A stretch of DNA of 64,000 bases from assembly GCF_000209655.1 (NCBI RefSeq), contig NC_015458.1:1488001-1552000 (forward strand), read 5' to 3'. A program made the translations under genes and the position numbers. The stretch's first letter is position 1. Each line of letters begins with the position of its first letter. Below the pieces are notes generated by a model. The model did not search any database and was not told the origin of the DNA. It saw only the letters and a list, made by a program, of their open reading frames with translations. Positions 1 through 7,441 of this stretch are shown here, piece after piece. This DNA comes from Pusillimonas sp. T7-7 (lineage in GTDB: Bacteria; Pseudomonadota; Gammaproteobacteria; Burkholderiales; Burkholderiaceae_B).

Positions 1-775
1 GTATGAGTGCAATGGCCGTGCCGCTGACCATGGGTCCATGCCAGGGCACGAGTTTGTCCAGGAACAAGGGTGCCATGGATGCATACAAGCCAAAGACGCC
101 AAACGCCAGAAACGGCAGGCAACAAGTCAGCACAAAAGCCCTGGAAGTGTTTGCTCCCGGCCAGGTCAGCTTGGGCAAGACATCGTGCCAGCGCAAGGGC
201 TCTCTGACACTTGCACCCTTCGGCAGCGTCAGGCGAAACAAGGCAATCAAACCTAAAGCGCCCAGCAATAGGGTCGGAATATAGGTTGTGACCAAAGGAG
301 CTGGCGCCCATTGGCCAGTGATGCCACCCACCAAAGGCCCCAGCCCGAAACCAAAGGCCATCAAAAAACCGGTCATCATTGCCACGCGTTGCAGATTGCC
401 GGACGGAGATAGCCTGGACAAGCCCAAGGTGGAACTCGTGGTCAGCATGCTCGAAGCTATACCCACCACAAAACGCCCAATGCTCAGAACCACCATATCT
501 GTCGATATCATGCTGATGAACGTACCCAGCAAGGCCAACATCAAGCCGCCTTGCATCATGGGCCGAAAGCCTACGCGATCCGGCAGGCGCCCCAAAAACA
601 ACAAGCCGCACAAGGCGCCGATCATATAAATGACATAAATAAACGAGATATCGCTGGCCTGCAGCTGCCACGCCTCTTTGTAGAGCGCATATAAAGGACT
701 GATGAGTGCTATGCCCATCACACCGACAATCATGGCAAAACTCACCCAAACGTAGGGCGATACTTTCAATTTCAT
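1..775 (-). CDS. MFS drug/solute exporter, N-terminal part (cut by window edge)
   Basis: Inner-membrane major facilitator transporter, probably a proton-driven exporter. About 258 codons are visible and the reading frame is open to the window edge, so roughly the last third of a usual 390-400 residue protein is missing. It starts MKLKVSPYVWVSFAMIVG. Hydrophobic segments follow one another, and after the second there is an MFS motif-A-like loop, GRLPDRVGFRP. The ATG at 775 overlaps the stop of the upstream MarR gene (ATGA), so the two are translationally coupled and presumably co-regulated. This arrangement is typical of MarR-controlled efflux pumps such as the emrRAB or hcaR types. The substrate cannot be told from sequence. 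Confidence 0.85.
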   Translation of the reverse strand, partial: MKLKVSPYVWVSFAMIVGVMGIALISPLYALYKEAWQLQASDISFIYVIYMIGALCGLLFLGRLPDRVGFRPMMQGGLMLALLGTFISMISTDMVVLSIGRFVVGIASSMLTTSSTLGLSRLSPSGNLQRVAMMTGFLMAFGFGLGPLVGGITGQWAPAPLVTTYIPTLLLGALGLIALFRLTLPKGASVREPLRWHDVLPKLTWPGANTSRAFVLTCCLPFLAFGVFGLYASMAPLFLDKLVPWHGPMVSGTAIALI

Positions 776-1254
776 TTGATTTCCCGTGATTCAAAGCGCT
801 GTGAAATCTTTTCAAGCACTCGGCGTGTGGTGTCCAGCTCGTGCGGCGTAAGGTCAGCCAGGATGCTCTGTTCAATATCCATGCTCTTGGCCAGTATCAA
901 GGCGGCGGTTTCGCGCCCCGCCGCTGTCAGTGCAATGCATTTCGCACGACGATCAGCAGGATCTCTGGACCAATCGACCAATTGCGCCTTGCGCAGCTGT
1001 GCCAGTACGCGCACCAAGGAAGAAGTATCCAGGAACAAGGCGTCGGCCAGATCCTTCTGACGCAGGGGTTCGTCGTGCACATACAGCACCAGCAATGGCA
1101 TGCGCGTCGCATCGGATAAGCCTAAATTCTTGAAGCTCAAATCCACCTGACGGCGCCACTGTCGGTATATGCTGCCAAGCAGCAGCCCAAATCGCGAACG
1201 CGCCTGACGGGCGTCAGGCGCGTTCGCGAGATTGGTTTGGTATTTAGTTTGCAT
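772..1254 (-). CDS. MarR family transcriptional regulator
   Basis: Dimeric winged-helix DNA-binding repressor of 160 residues, the usual MarR length. The recognition-helix region is DLADALFLDTSSLVRVLAQL (about residues 67-86), and the beta-hairpin wing is SRDPADRRAKCIALT, whose DxRxK pattern is the family hallmark. Translation starts at the ATG at 1254. A 16-bp palindrome (1269-1284) lies 15 bases upstream and is a good candidate autoregulatory operator. The stop overlaps the MFS start by four bases, which points to control of the efflux gene. Odd feature: codons 9-21 contain a perfect 16-bp inverted repeat (1193-1228) that would fold in the mRNA. Confidence 0.9.
   Translation of the reverse strand: MQTKYQTNLANAPDARQARSRFGLLLGSIYRQWRRQVDLSFKNLGLSDATRMPLLVLYVHDEPLRQKDLADALFLDTSSLVRVLAQLRKAQLVDWSRDPADRRAKCIALTAAGRETAALILAKSMDIEQSILADLTPHELDTTRRVLEKISQRFESREIK
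1193..1228. repeat. Perfect 16-bp inverted repeat inside the marR 5' coding end
   Basis: Arms 1193-1208 (CGCGAACGCGCCTGAC) and 1213-1228 are exact reverse complements around a 4-base loop. The element lies within codons 9-21 of the MarR gene. It is GC-rich and has no T-run on either side, so it is not a standard terminator. It may form a stable hairpin near the start of the mRNA. Confidence 0.9.
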
Positions 1255-1268
1255 GCCAAGTATTTTAC

Positions 1269-1284
1269 TACGGGTTTACCCGTA
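1269..1284. promoter_or_regulatory. Palindromic candidate MarR operator
   Basis: TACGGGT-TT-ACCCGTA is a perfect 7-bp inverted repeat with a 2-base spacer, starting 15 bases upstream of the MarR start codon. Its size and place fit a MarR autoregulation site. That MarR binds here is an inference from position. Confidence 0.6.
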
Positions 1285-1454
1285 AATCCAGTAACTATAG
1301 TCAGATTAAATGAGGCACATAGAGTGCTCCGGCCTCTATCTTGCGATGCACAGCTTCCAGTGAAAAACGCAGGCACACTGTTTGCCTCGCATCGGCATAC
1401 AGTGGTGAAAACAGCCTGCCGCCCTTTGGGGGGAGGACGCTACGGAGATATGCC

Positions 1455-1535
1455 ATGACACAAGCTCGGAAGCACCAGAACCCTGGCCATGCCAATCCGC
1501 CTCACAACACACCTGGACACGAAGCCGTCAAGTAA
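1455..1535 (+). CDS. Possible 26-residue hydrophilic small protein
   Basis: ATG at 1455 follows a GGAG 7 bases upstream and opens a 26-codon frame (MTQARKHQNPGHA...), rich in His, Pro and Asn, ending in TAA 12 bases before the convergent lipoprotein stop. It is hydrophilic with no signal or membrane segment. I do not recognise it, and the only support is the ribosome-binding site and a sensible position in the 293-base gap between marR and the lipoprotein gene. It could be chance. Confidence 0.3.
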   Translation: MTQARKHQNPGHANPPHNTPGHEAVK

Positions 1536-1547
1536 AAGTGATGGCAG

Positions 1548-1787
1548 TCACCAGCCGCGCACCTTGGCGGCAGCAGCGCGATTCAAGCGTTTTGCTTCCT
1601 CTTCTGCATAGGCCTCTTCGCCGGGCTCATACCGGCCCTCGTACATGCAACTGCTGCGATTCCATTTGCATTCGTTGCTGCGGCTGGCATCTTTGCCTTC
1701 GTCCCCGAAACCAAGCATAGAGCAGCCGGACACAAACGCGGCAAGAGCTAGCGCTACGCCATATCGGCTCAATCTTTGAATGGACAT
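1548..1787 (-). CDS. Small outer-membrane/periplasmic lipoprotein, function unknown
   Basis: Predicted lipoprotein of 79 residues. The signal peptide MSIQRLSRYGVALALAAF ends in a lipobox VSGC, so Cys21-22 would be lipidated. The mature part is short and charged, with two further Cys in ECKWNRSSCMYEG that may form a disulphide, and an acidic helix EEAYAEEEAKRLN near the end. The start was set at the ATG at 1787 because it is preceded by AGGAA and gives a proper signal peptide; the frame continues upstream only through a TTG. It is a single gene between two unrelated transcripts. No function can be assigned. Confidence 0.7.
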   Translation of the reverse strand: MSIQRLSRYGVALALAAFVSGCSMLGFGDEGKDASRSNECKWNRSSCMYEGRYEPGEEAYAEEEAKRLNRAAAAKVRGW

Positions 1788-1945
1788 TTTTCCTACTTTG
1801 GGCAGATGAAACAAGCATTTTTATAGCAGATTCCCAGCTGTTTCCGGGCATGCACATCGAGCAAGTATCAAATTGATGCAAAGCCAACACCTTGTCATGG
1901 CTGAATGTTCTATGCTTGAAACCTCATCAGAGAAAAAGGATACAG

Positions 1946-2587
1946 ATGATGAACCGACGTACTTTATTGATTGCATCCATCCTGGCCGGAAGCGGCTTGA
2001 CGTTTGCTGTGCAGGCTGCCCCACCCGAAGGAAAAGGACAAGGCAACGGCAAGGGAAACTCCAGCAAGGGCGGCGGGAACGGTAAAGGCAACGGCAACGG
2101 TAATTCCGGAAACGCCGGCAATAACGGAAACTCCGGCCAGCCGGGCAATAGCGGAGCCCATGGCGGCGGCAAGCCTTCTCAAGCCCAGGGGTATACAAGT
2201 TCCGGGGGGACGGATCACCATGATCGTTATGATGCACAGGGCCGCTATTACGACTATTTCGATGACCACAGGGACAGTCACGGTCAATTGCGCGATGGCG
2301 ATATCTATGCCGACCTGATCTATGCCGGAATCACGGCGGCACTGGCGCGGGAGTATGCGCTGGACTTCGGGTTTGGCGGGTACTCATCGTTGCCGCCCGG
2401 AATCCGCAAGAATCTGGCCAGAGGCAAGCCTTTGCCCCCGGGAATTGCCAAAAAAATGGTGCCAGGGTCACTGCTTGGCCGCCTGCCACGGCATCCAGGT
2501 TATGAATGGCGTATTGCCGGCACCGATTTAATTTTGATATCTGTAGCCACCGCGGTCATCGCGGACATCCTGTACGACGTTTTTTGA
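1946..2587 (+). CDS. CigR/RcnB-like exported protein
   Basis: Exported protein of 213 residues. After a signal peptide (MMNRRTLLIASILAGSGLTF to about AQA|AP) comes a low-complexity Gly/Asn/Lys/Ser region (about residues 30-80), then a conserved C-terminal domain. That domain has two copies of an LPPGI(R/A)K motif (SSLPPGIRKNLARGKPLPPG), a PGYEWR motif and a hydrophobic end LILISVATAVIADILYDVF. This layout matches the family of Salmonella CigR, an anti-virulence factor, and the RcnB-type fold. The ATG at 1946 was chosen because AAAAAGGA lies just upstream and the signal peptide starts there. A hairpin follows at 2607-2629. An MgtC homologue lies 3 kb away. Confidence 0.75.
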   Translation: MMNRRTLLIASILAGSGLTFAVQAAPPEGKGQGNGKGNSSKGGGNGKGNGNGNSGNAGNNGNSGQPGNSGAHGGGKPSQAQGYTSSGGTDHHDRYDAQGRYYDYFDDHRDSHGQLRDGDIYADLIYAGITAALAREYALDFGFGGYSSLPPGIRKNLARGKPLPPGIAKKMVPGSLLGRLPRHPGYEWRIAGTDLILISVATAVIADILYDVF

Positions 2588-2606
2588 TGGCTCGACAATC
2601 ACCTGC

Positions 2607-2629
2607 GTCTATGCCGCAACGGCATAGAC
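2607..2629. terminator. Hairpin after the CigR-like gene
   Basis: GTCTATGCCG and its exact reverse complement flank a 3-base loop, 20 bases after the stop. There is no clear T-run, so it could be a 3' stabiliser or a Rho-assisted terminator rather than an intrinsic one. Confidence 0.4.
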
Positions 2630-2675
2630 CTGCAGCATGTCGCATGCGTGTGCAGGCCTTGCGTTTTAGTGTTGT

Positions 2676-2996
2676 TCAGTCAAGCAATGCGGCCCCTGCT
2701 CCCAAAGCGCTGAGCCTGAGAATGTTTCTTAGGTTTTCGCTCATGAGTTTGCTAACCACGGCGGAAACCTCTGGACTCTTGGGATTGGCCAAACTGGTCA
2801 GCAGACGTTCGATGTCTCCGTCAGTCAGTACAACTTGATGTTGATCGGCACCGCCCTTGCCATCAGGAACCCATGCGGTTACCTGCGCGGTTAATTTTCC
2901 GCGTTCGTCAATTTGTATTTCGGGCACCCCCGGAAGCCGCGCCCGTAACTCACCCAGCTTACCCTCCGACGACTGTTCAGTTTTCATTATTTTCAT
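2676..2996 (-). CDS. Hypothetical protein, 106 residues
   Basis: Small, soluble, mixed alpha/beta protein that I do not recognise. It starts MKIMKTEQSSEGKLGELRAR, with GGAG 8 bases before the first ATG; the second ATG (codon 4) is also possible. No signal peptide is seen; a weakly hydrophobic Ala/Leu-rich tail (SALGAGAALLD) ends the protein. The middle contains a Val/Asp/Lys-rich segment (PDGKGGADQHQVVLTDGDIE) that looks like exposed beta strands. It stands alone, with a 12-bp palindrome (3015-3026) just upstream. The good ribosome-binding site and length make it probably real. Confidence 0.55.
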   Translation of the reverse strand: MKIMKTEQSSEGKLGELRARLPGVPEIQIDERGKLTAQVTAWVPDGKGGADQHQVVLTDGDIERLLTSLANPKSPEVSAVVSKLMSENLRNILRLSALGAGAALLD

Positions 2997-3014
2997 GCTG
3001 TCTCTCCAGGCTGT

Positions 3015-3026
3015 TTAATGCATTAA
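3015..3026. promoter_or_regulatory. 12-bp palindrome upstream of the 106-residue gene
   Basis: TTAATGCATTAA is a perfect palindrome 18 bases upstream of the start at 2996. Its position suits an operator or promoter element, but a sequence this short and AT-rich can also arise by chance. Confidence 0.25.
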
Positions 3027-3115
3027 TGGATTCTATGCTCGTCGCGCGGCAAAATCCCTCAAGGTAAACCATGACGACCCGGCAACGTGGCCTGAGCAGG
3101 TTCAACCCCGCCTCA

Positions 3116-3493
3116 TTACATCCTGAATTTCAGAAAGTGCATGATCAAAGCCATGCCGCCGATTGCGCCAATCACGGAAACCAACACATATAACACTGCC
3201 GCCAGAAGTTGCCCCCTATGCAGCAATGCCATGGTTTCCAAAGAAAATGTAGAAAAGGTCGTAAATCCGCCAAGCACGCCTGTGGCTAAAAATAATTGCG
3301 TGTGCCGGGGAAGCCCAGCATGTTGGGACACCAATACAAGCAAAGCCCCCATCAGCAAAGAGCCCAGAACATTGATGAACAGTGTGCCAAACGGAAACCC
3401 GCCGGGCTGGGATATTTTCAGAAACGCAAGGTTGATTCCGTAACGCGCCATGCCGCCTAGCCCAGCTCCCAGAAACACAAGTAAGTAAGCCAT
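3116..3493 (-). CDS. crcB: Fluoride exporter CrcB/Fluc
   Basis: Dual-topology inner-membrane fluoride channel of 125 residues, the normal Fluc length, with four hydrophobic helices. The family signatures GAGLGGMARYG (N-terminus), FGTLFINVLGS (the pore Asn) and GGFTTFSTFSLE (the Phe box and Na-binding turn) are all present. As a single-gene Fluc it is expected to work as an antiparallel homodimer. It begins 11 bases after the kup stop and is almost surely co-transcribed with kup. I saw no fluoride riboswitch ahead of it or ahead of kup. Well-supported call. Confidence 0.95.
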   Translation of the reverse strand: MAYLLVFLGAGLGGMARYGINLAFLKISQPGGFPFGTLFINVLGSLLMGALLVLVSQHAGLPRHTQLFLATGVLGGFTTFSTFSLETMALLHRGQLLAAVLYVLVSVIGAIGGMALIMHFLKFRM

Positions 3494-3504
3494 TATCCAG
3501 TCTC

Positions 3505-5406
3505 TTAGATTTCTTGCTGCATGCCCATTTCAACCACACGATTGGGTGGAATCTTGTAGAACCGCGTGCTGCGCGTGGCGTTGCGGGCCATAAAGGCGAA
3601 TATCCTGCGCTGAAGGCGTGCAAGCAGTGGCAGTTTGCGCACAACCAGCACAGTTTGCCGCGACATAAAAAACGAAACCTCCAGCGGTTCAAGATTGATT
3701 TCGGGCATGTCTTGCGCCAGTTGCTCAAGCATTTGGGGCACATTGGGCTCTTGCTTGAAACCCCAGGTGGCCTTGATTTGCCAGCTCGAATGATTCAGGC
3801 GCTCGATTTCATAGCGCTCCTGAAACGGGACGTAAGGCACCCTGGCCGTCTGGACGGTGACAAACAATACCTGCTCATGCAGCACCTTATTATGTTTGAG
3901 ATTATGCAATAGCGCTGGCGGTACGCTGCCATAAATCATGCTCATGAATACAGCGGTACCCGGCACTCGAACAGGTGGATAGTCTTCCAGGCTTTGCATG
4001 CACTCGGCCAGGGAATGCTGCTCGTCGTACAGCGCATTATGCAGTTTCTCACGCCCCAAATTCCAGGTGATCATCAAGGTGAATATGACCAGCCCTATGG
4101 CTAATGGCAACCAGCCGCCCTGAACAATCTTCAGCGTGTTGGAAGAGAACAGCAAAACGTCAATGGCAAGGAATACTGTCAAGCTGAGCAACCATACCAG
4201 GCGCTTGAAGCCGGACGATTGCAGAGGCAACACCCTGAATGCCAGCAAGGAAGTCATGAGCATGGTGCCGGTGACGGCAAAACCGTAAGCATGTGCCAGA
4301 CGATCTGCGGAGCCAAAGCCCAAGACCAGCAGCATCACGGCAAGAAAAAGCAAGGAGTTCACACGGGGCAGGTAAATCTGCCCTTCCGTACTGGCCGAGG
4401 TGTGTTCAATTTGCATGCGTGGCCAGTACCCCAGCTGAACAGCTTGGCGCGTAAGGGAAAAAGCACCCGAAATAACAGCCTGCGACGCGATAATCGCCGC
4501 TATGGCTGCCAGGATCACCAGGGGCAGCAACAAGAAATCAGGCGCCAACATGAAAAATGGATTCTTGATGGAGGCCGGATCATGCAGAAGCAACGCGCCT
4601 TGTCCAAAATAGGCAAACACCAGGCACGGCATCACCAAACCAAACCAGGCACGGCGGATGGCGTTGCGGCCAAAATGGCCCATATCAACATACAGCGTTT
4701 CGGCCCCTGTTACGGCCAAGACAATAGCGCCCAGCAACAGAAATACTTCCCAGGGAGCTTCGGATATGAACTGGATGGCCCAAACAGGATTGAGCGCTTG
4801 CAGGACCTGCGGGGTTTGCACTGTACGCCAGAAACCGAGCAAACCTATGACAAGAAACCATACGAGCATGACGGGGCCAAATAGCTTTCCCATGGCTCCT
4901 GTGCCGTAGGACTGAACGGCAAAAAGGCCTGCAAGGATGACCAGCGACAAGGGCACTATCCATGTTTCAAGCTTGTGTGAAACAATGCTCAGCCCATCGA
5001 TCGCCGACATGACCGATATGGCCGGCGTAATGACACTGTCGCCATAAAACAGGGCGGCGCCAATCAGGCCAAAGGTGACATATACCCATCTTTTCTTGCC
5101 CTGCAGCTTAGCGTTTGCAAGCTCCATCAGCGCCAGAACCCCGCCCTCGCCCTGGTTGTCGGCCCGCATGATGCAGGCCACGTACTTTATTGAAACGACA
5201 ATGGTCAAAAGCCAGAAAAGCAGCGAAAGCACCCCAAGTATGTGATGCTCGCCCAAGGAAGCAAACCCGGACAAGGAAACCTTGATTGCGTATAGGGGGC
5301 TGGTTCCTATGTCTCCAAAAACAACACCCAATGCACCAAGCAGCATTGCCGCACCCGGCCGCAGCTTGTCGGGACGGATTGGATGTTCGTTATCAATGCT
5401 GCTCAT
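3505..5406 (-). CDS. kup: Low-affinity potassium transporter Kup
   Basis: Inner-membrane K+/H+ symporter of the KUP/HAK/KT family, 633 residues, near the usual 620-630. The N-terminal signature GVVFGDIGTSPLYAIKVSL is present, then twelve predicted membrane helices, then a soluble C-terminal domain of about 170 residues (from LHNALYDEQHS onward). A strong-looking promoter (5448-5476) lies upstream, with a 17-base spacer. It is the first gene of a two-gene unit with crcB. Together they would handle potassium uptake and fluoride export. Confidence 0.95.
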   Translation of the reverse strand: MSSIDNEHPIRPDKLRPGAAMLLGALGVVFGDIGTSPLYAIKVSLSGFASLGEHHILGVLSLLFWLLTIVVSIKYVACIMRADNQGEGGVLALMELANAKLQGKKRWVYVTFGLIGAALFYGDSVITPAISVMSAIDGLSIVSHKLETWIVPLSLVILAGLFAVQSYGTGAMGKLFGPVMLVWFLVIGLLGFWRTVQTPQVLQALNPVWAIQFISEAPWEVFLLLGAIVLAVTGAETLYVDMGHFGRNAIRRAWFGLVMPCLVFAYFGQGALLLHDPASIKNPFFMLAPDFLLLPLVILAAIAAIIASQAVISGAFSLTRQAVQLGYWPRMQIEHTSASTEGQIYLPRVNSLLFLAVMLLVLGFGSADRLAHAYGFAVTGTMLMTSLLAFRVLPLQSSGFKRLVWLLSLTVFLAIDVLLFSSNTLKIVQGGWLPLAIGLVIFTLMITWNLGREKLHNALYDEQHSLAECMQSLEDYPPVRVPGTAVFMSMIYGSVPPALLHNLKHNKVLHEQVLFVTVQTARVPYVPFQERYEIERLNHSSWQIKATWGFKQEPNVPQMLEQLAQDMPEINLEPLEVSFFMSRQTVLVVRKLPLLARLQRRIFAFMARNATRSTRFYKIPPNRVVEMGMQQEI

Positions 5407-5447
5407 GAGCTTTCTGAATTGAGGTTGGCTGGAAGCCGGAAATAGCG

Positions 5448-5476
5448 ATTATCCGCTGATTGATGCATTGCAGCAA
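5448..5476 (-). promoter_or_regulatory. Candidate sigma-70 promoter for kup-crcB
   Basis: On the minus strand TTGCTG (5471-5476) and GATAAT (5448-5453) are separated by 17 bases, and the -10 ends 42 bases before the kup ATG. This is a pattern match only. Confidence 0.5.
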
Positions 5477-5540
5477 ATTACGGCATGGCACTTGCTTGTA
5501 CTGAAGCTGCATACACTTCGCAACCGCACAGGAGCACCCT

Positions 5541-5765
5541 ATGACCGACCACACCAACGATCCGCCAGAGCCTGACCATGTGCCGGAACCTGTACCGGAA
5601 GACGTGCCCATGCCCGACGAAGATGAAGTGCGTCTGCCACCCAGAGAGAAACAGCCTCCGGTAAAAGGCGGCACTCGCACTGTACGTAGACAGCCCCTGA
5701 ATAGCTTCATGACGTTTTTTATTTTTCAAGCCTTGCAACGACTGCCAGGACAAACAGTGCGATGA
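5541..5765 (+). CDS. Small Pro/Glu/Asp-rich protein, 74 residues
   Basis: Preceded by CAGGAG at good spacing, it starts MTDHTNDPPEPDHVPEPVPE. The first 45 residues are an acidic, proline-rich, probably disordered tract with repeated PEP/VPE units. The last 30 are basic then hydrophobic (NSFMTFFIFQALQRL). Short proteins with 'PPEPDPVPEP' starts are common hypothetical proteins in proteobacteria; no function is known to me. Its 3' end overlaps the convergent mgtC gene by 47 bases, so the tail beyond about residue 59 is encoded opposite mgtC and may be poorly conserved. Confidence 0.55.
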   Translation: MTDHTNDPPEPDHVPEPVPEDVPMPDEDEVRLPPREKQPPVKGGTRTVRRQPLNSFMTFFIFQALQRLPGQTVR

Positions 5766-6180
5766 GCGTGCTGGCTACGGCAGTCGCCTCTCGGCCGTAG
5801 CCGGCGGCAACCCCTACGGCAGCGGCAACCCAGATGCTCGCGGCAGTGGTAAGGCCTTTGACGTCTTGCCTGTGCTTGAGTATGGCGCCCGCGCCCAGAA
5901 AACCGATTCCAGAGATAATTCCTTGCATGACCCGGCTTACCTCCGGCGCCTCCATCCCGGCTGTTACCGGGACCAGAACGAATATGCAGGCGCCCAGGGC
6001 CACCAGCATATGGGTGCGCAAGCCGGCATCTTTACCGCGCAGTTCTCGTTCATAGCCGATTACAGCCCCCAGCACAACCGCAACAATCAAGCGTATTGCA
6101 GTAATGGTTGCGTCGTGTATATCTGCAATATCAGAAAACTCACCCACCACGGTCTGCCAAATATCCGCCAGCATGGACAT
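5719..6180 (-). CDS. MgtC/SapB family membrane protein
   Basis: Inner-membrane protein of 153 residues with four to five hydrophobic segments. The family core is clear: AVIGYERELRGKDAGLRTHMLVALGA (residues about 41-66, split here by its motif EREL.G..AGLRTH) and GIISGIGFLGAGAIL. It matches the short, SapB-like MgtC forms and lacks the C-terminal ACT-like domain of Salmonella MgtC (231 residues). Family members bind or influence the F-type ATP synthase or respond to low Mg2+ and acid; the role here is not known. It overlaps tail-to-tail with the 74-residue gene and is divergent from benE. Confidence 0.85.
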   Translation of the reverse strand: MSMLADIWQTVVGEFSDIADIHDATITAIRLIVAVVLGAVIGYERELRGKDAGLRTHMLVALGACIFVLVPVTAGMEAPEVSRVMQGIISGIGFLGAGAILKHRQDVKGLTTAASIWVAAAVGVAAGYGREATAVASTLIALFVLAVVARLEK

Positions 6181-6277
6181 GATCTACCCCTAAAGCCTGG
6201 TAAATAAGCTTAGCAGGAAATCAGTACACTAACTGCTTTCTTGCATAACAACAGCAACACAAACAGTCGGGTCATCT

Positions 6278-7435
6278 GTGAGCAACTGGTTCAGAATTTC
6301 GCATATTTCCGCCGGCTTCATCGCCGTTCTCGTGGGCTATACCAGTTCGGTGGCCATTATTTTCCAAGCCGCCCAGGCCGCAGGCGCAACACCGGCCGAA
6401 CTGAACTCATGGATGTGGGCTCTGGGCATAGGCATGGGGGCCAGTTGCATAGGTCTTTCGCTACGCTATCGCAGCCCGGTGCTGACTGCCTGGTCCACAC
6501 CAGGCGCCGCGCTGTTGGTGACCAGCCTGCAAGGCCTGAGCATGAACCAGGCCATAGGTGTATTCCTGTTTTCGTCCTTGCTGATCACGCTGGGCGGCAT
6601 CACCGGCTGGTTTCAGAAACTGATGCAATACATGCCCAGGCATATTGCCGCAGCCATGCTGGCGGGAATATTGATCCGTTTTGGCATGGATCTCTTCCTG
6701 GCCATGCAGACCCAGTGGGTAATGGTGGGGCTTATGTTCCTGACATTCGTGCTGGGCCGTATATGGCTGCCGCGCTACACCATCCCGCTGGCTTTGGCTG
6801 TGGGGGTGATATGCGCCGGCGCCCTTGGTCTGCTGCACCTTGATGCCTTAAGCTGGACGCCAGCCCGCCCCTTGCTCATGGCGCCGGAGTTTTCGCCTTC
6901 GGCCCTGATCGGTGTTGGCATTCCCTTGTTTATCGTCACCATGACGTCACAGAACGTACCCGGGCTGGCGGTGTTGCGCGCCAACGGTTACAACACGCCC
7001 GCTTCACCCCTGATCGGCTGGACTGGGGGCATAGGCCTGTTGCTGGGGCCATTCGGTGGTTTTTCGTTCAATCTGGCCGCCATTACCGCCGCCATTTGCA
7101 TGAGCAAAGATGCCGACCCCGATCCCGACAAACGCTATGGAGCGGCAGTCTGGGCCGGTGTGTTTTATTTGGCCACGGGTATTTTTGGCGCCACGGTTGT
7201 CAGTCTGTTCAATGCTTTTCCTGGCGAACTGGTTGCAGCCATTGCCGGCCTTGCACTGCTGGGCACCATCGCCAATAGCCTGGCAGGTGCGCTAACAGAA
7301 GAGCGAGGCCGCGAAGCGGCCGTGGTGACCTTCATATGCACCGCTTCAGGCCTGAGCTTTATGGGCATAGGCAGCGCATTCTGGGGACTGGTGTTCGGCC
7401 TGGCCGTGCACCTATTTACCAAACGCCCGGCTTGA
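6278..7435 (+). CDS. benE: Benzoate/H+ symporter family permease (BenE)
   Basis: Inner-membrane transporter of 385 residues with about twelve hydrophobic helices. It resembles BenE (benzoate uptake) along its length: AGFIAVLVGYTSSVAIIFQA at the N-terminus, and VTMTSQNVPGLAVLRANGY plus LLGPFGGFSFNLAAITAAIC in the core, which are hallmark stretches of the family. The start is a GTG at 6278, chosen because the family begins just before the first helix. It is convergent with pxpA, with only 6 bases between the stops and no visible terminator. No benzoate catabolic gene lies nearby, so the substrate may differ. Confidence 0.85.
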   Translation: MSNWFRISHISAGFIAVLVGYTSSVAIIFQAAQAAGATPAELNSWMWALGIGMGASCIGLSLRYRSPVLTAWSTPGAALLVTSLQGLSMNQAIGVFLFSSLLITLGGITGWFQKLMQYMPRHIAAAMLAGILIRFGMDLFLAMQTQWVMVGLMFLTFVLGRIWLPRYTIPLALAVGVICAGALGLLHLDALSWTPARPLLMAPEFSPSALIGVGIPLFIVTMTSQNVPGLAVLRANGYNTPASPLIGWTGGIGLLLGPFGGFSFNLAAITAAICMSKDADPDPDKRYGAAVWAGVFYLATGIFGATVVSLFNAFPGELVAAIAGLALLGTIANSLAGALTEERGREAAVVTFICTASGLSFMGIGSAFWGLVFGLAVHLFTKRPA

Positions 7436-7441
7436 TACGCT

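Noticed and set aside
2020..2190. GGNAAN-type repetitive DNA that might be a CRISPR or tandem repeat array
   Set aside because: It is the Gly/Asn/Lys-rich coding stretch of the CigR-like protein, with irregular units and no spacers.
3494..5540. Fluoride riboswitch expected near crcB or kup
   Set aside because: Neither the 11-base kup-crcB gap nor the 134 bases before kup shows the conserved riboswitch core.
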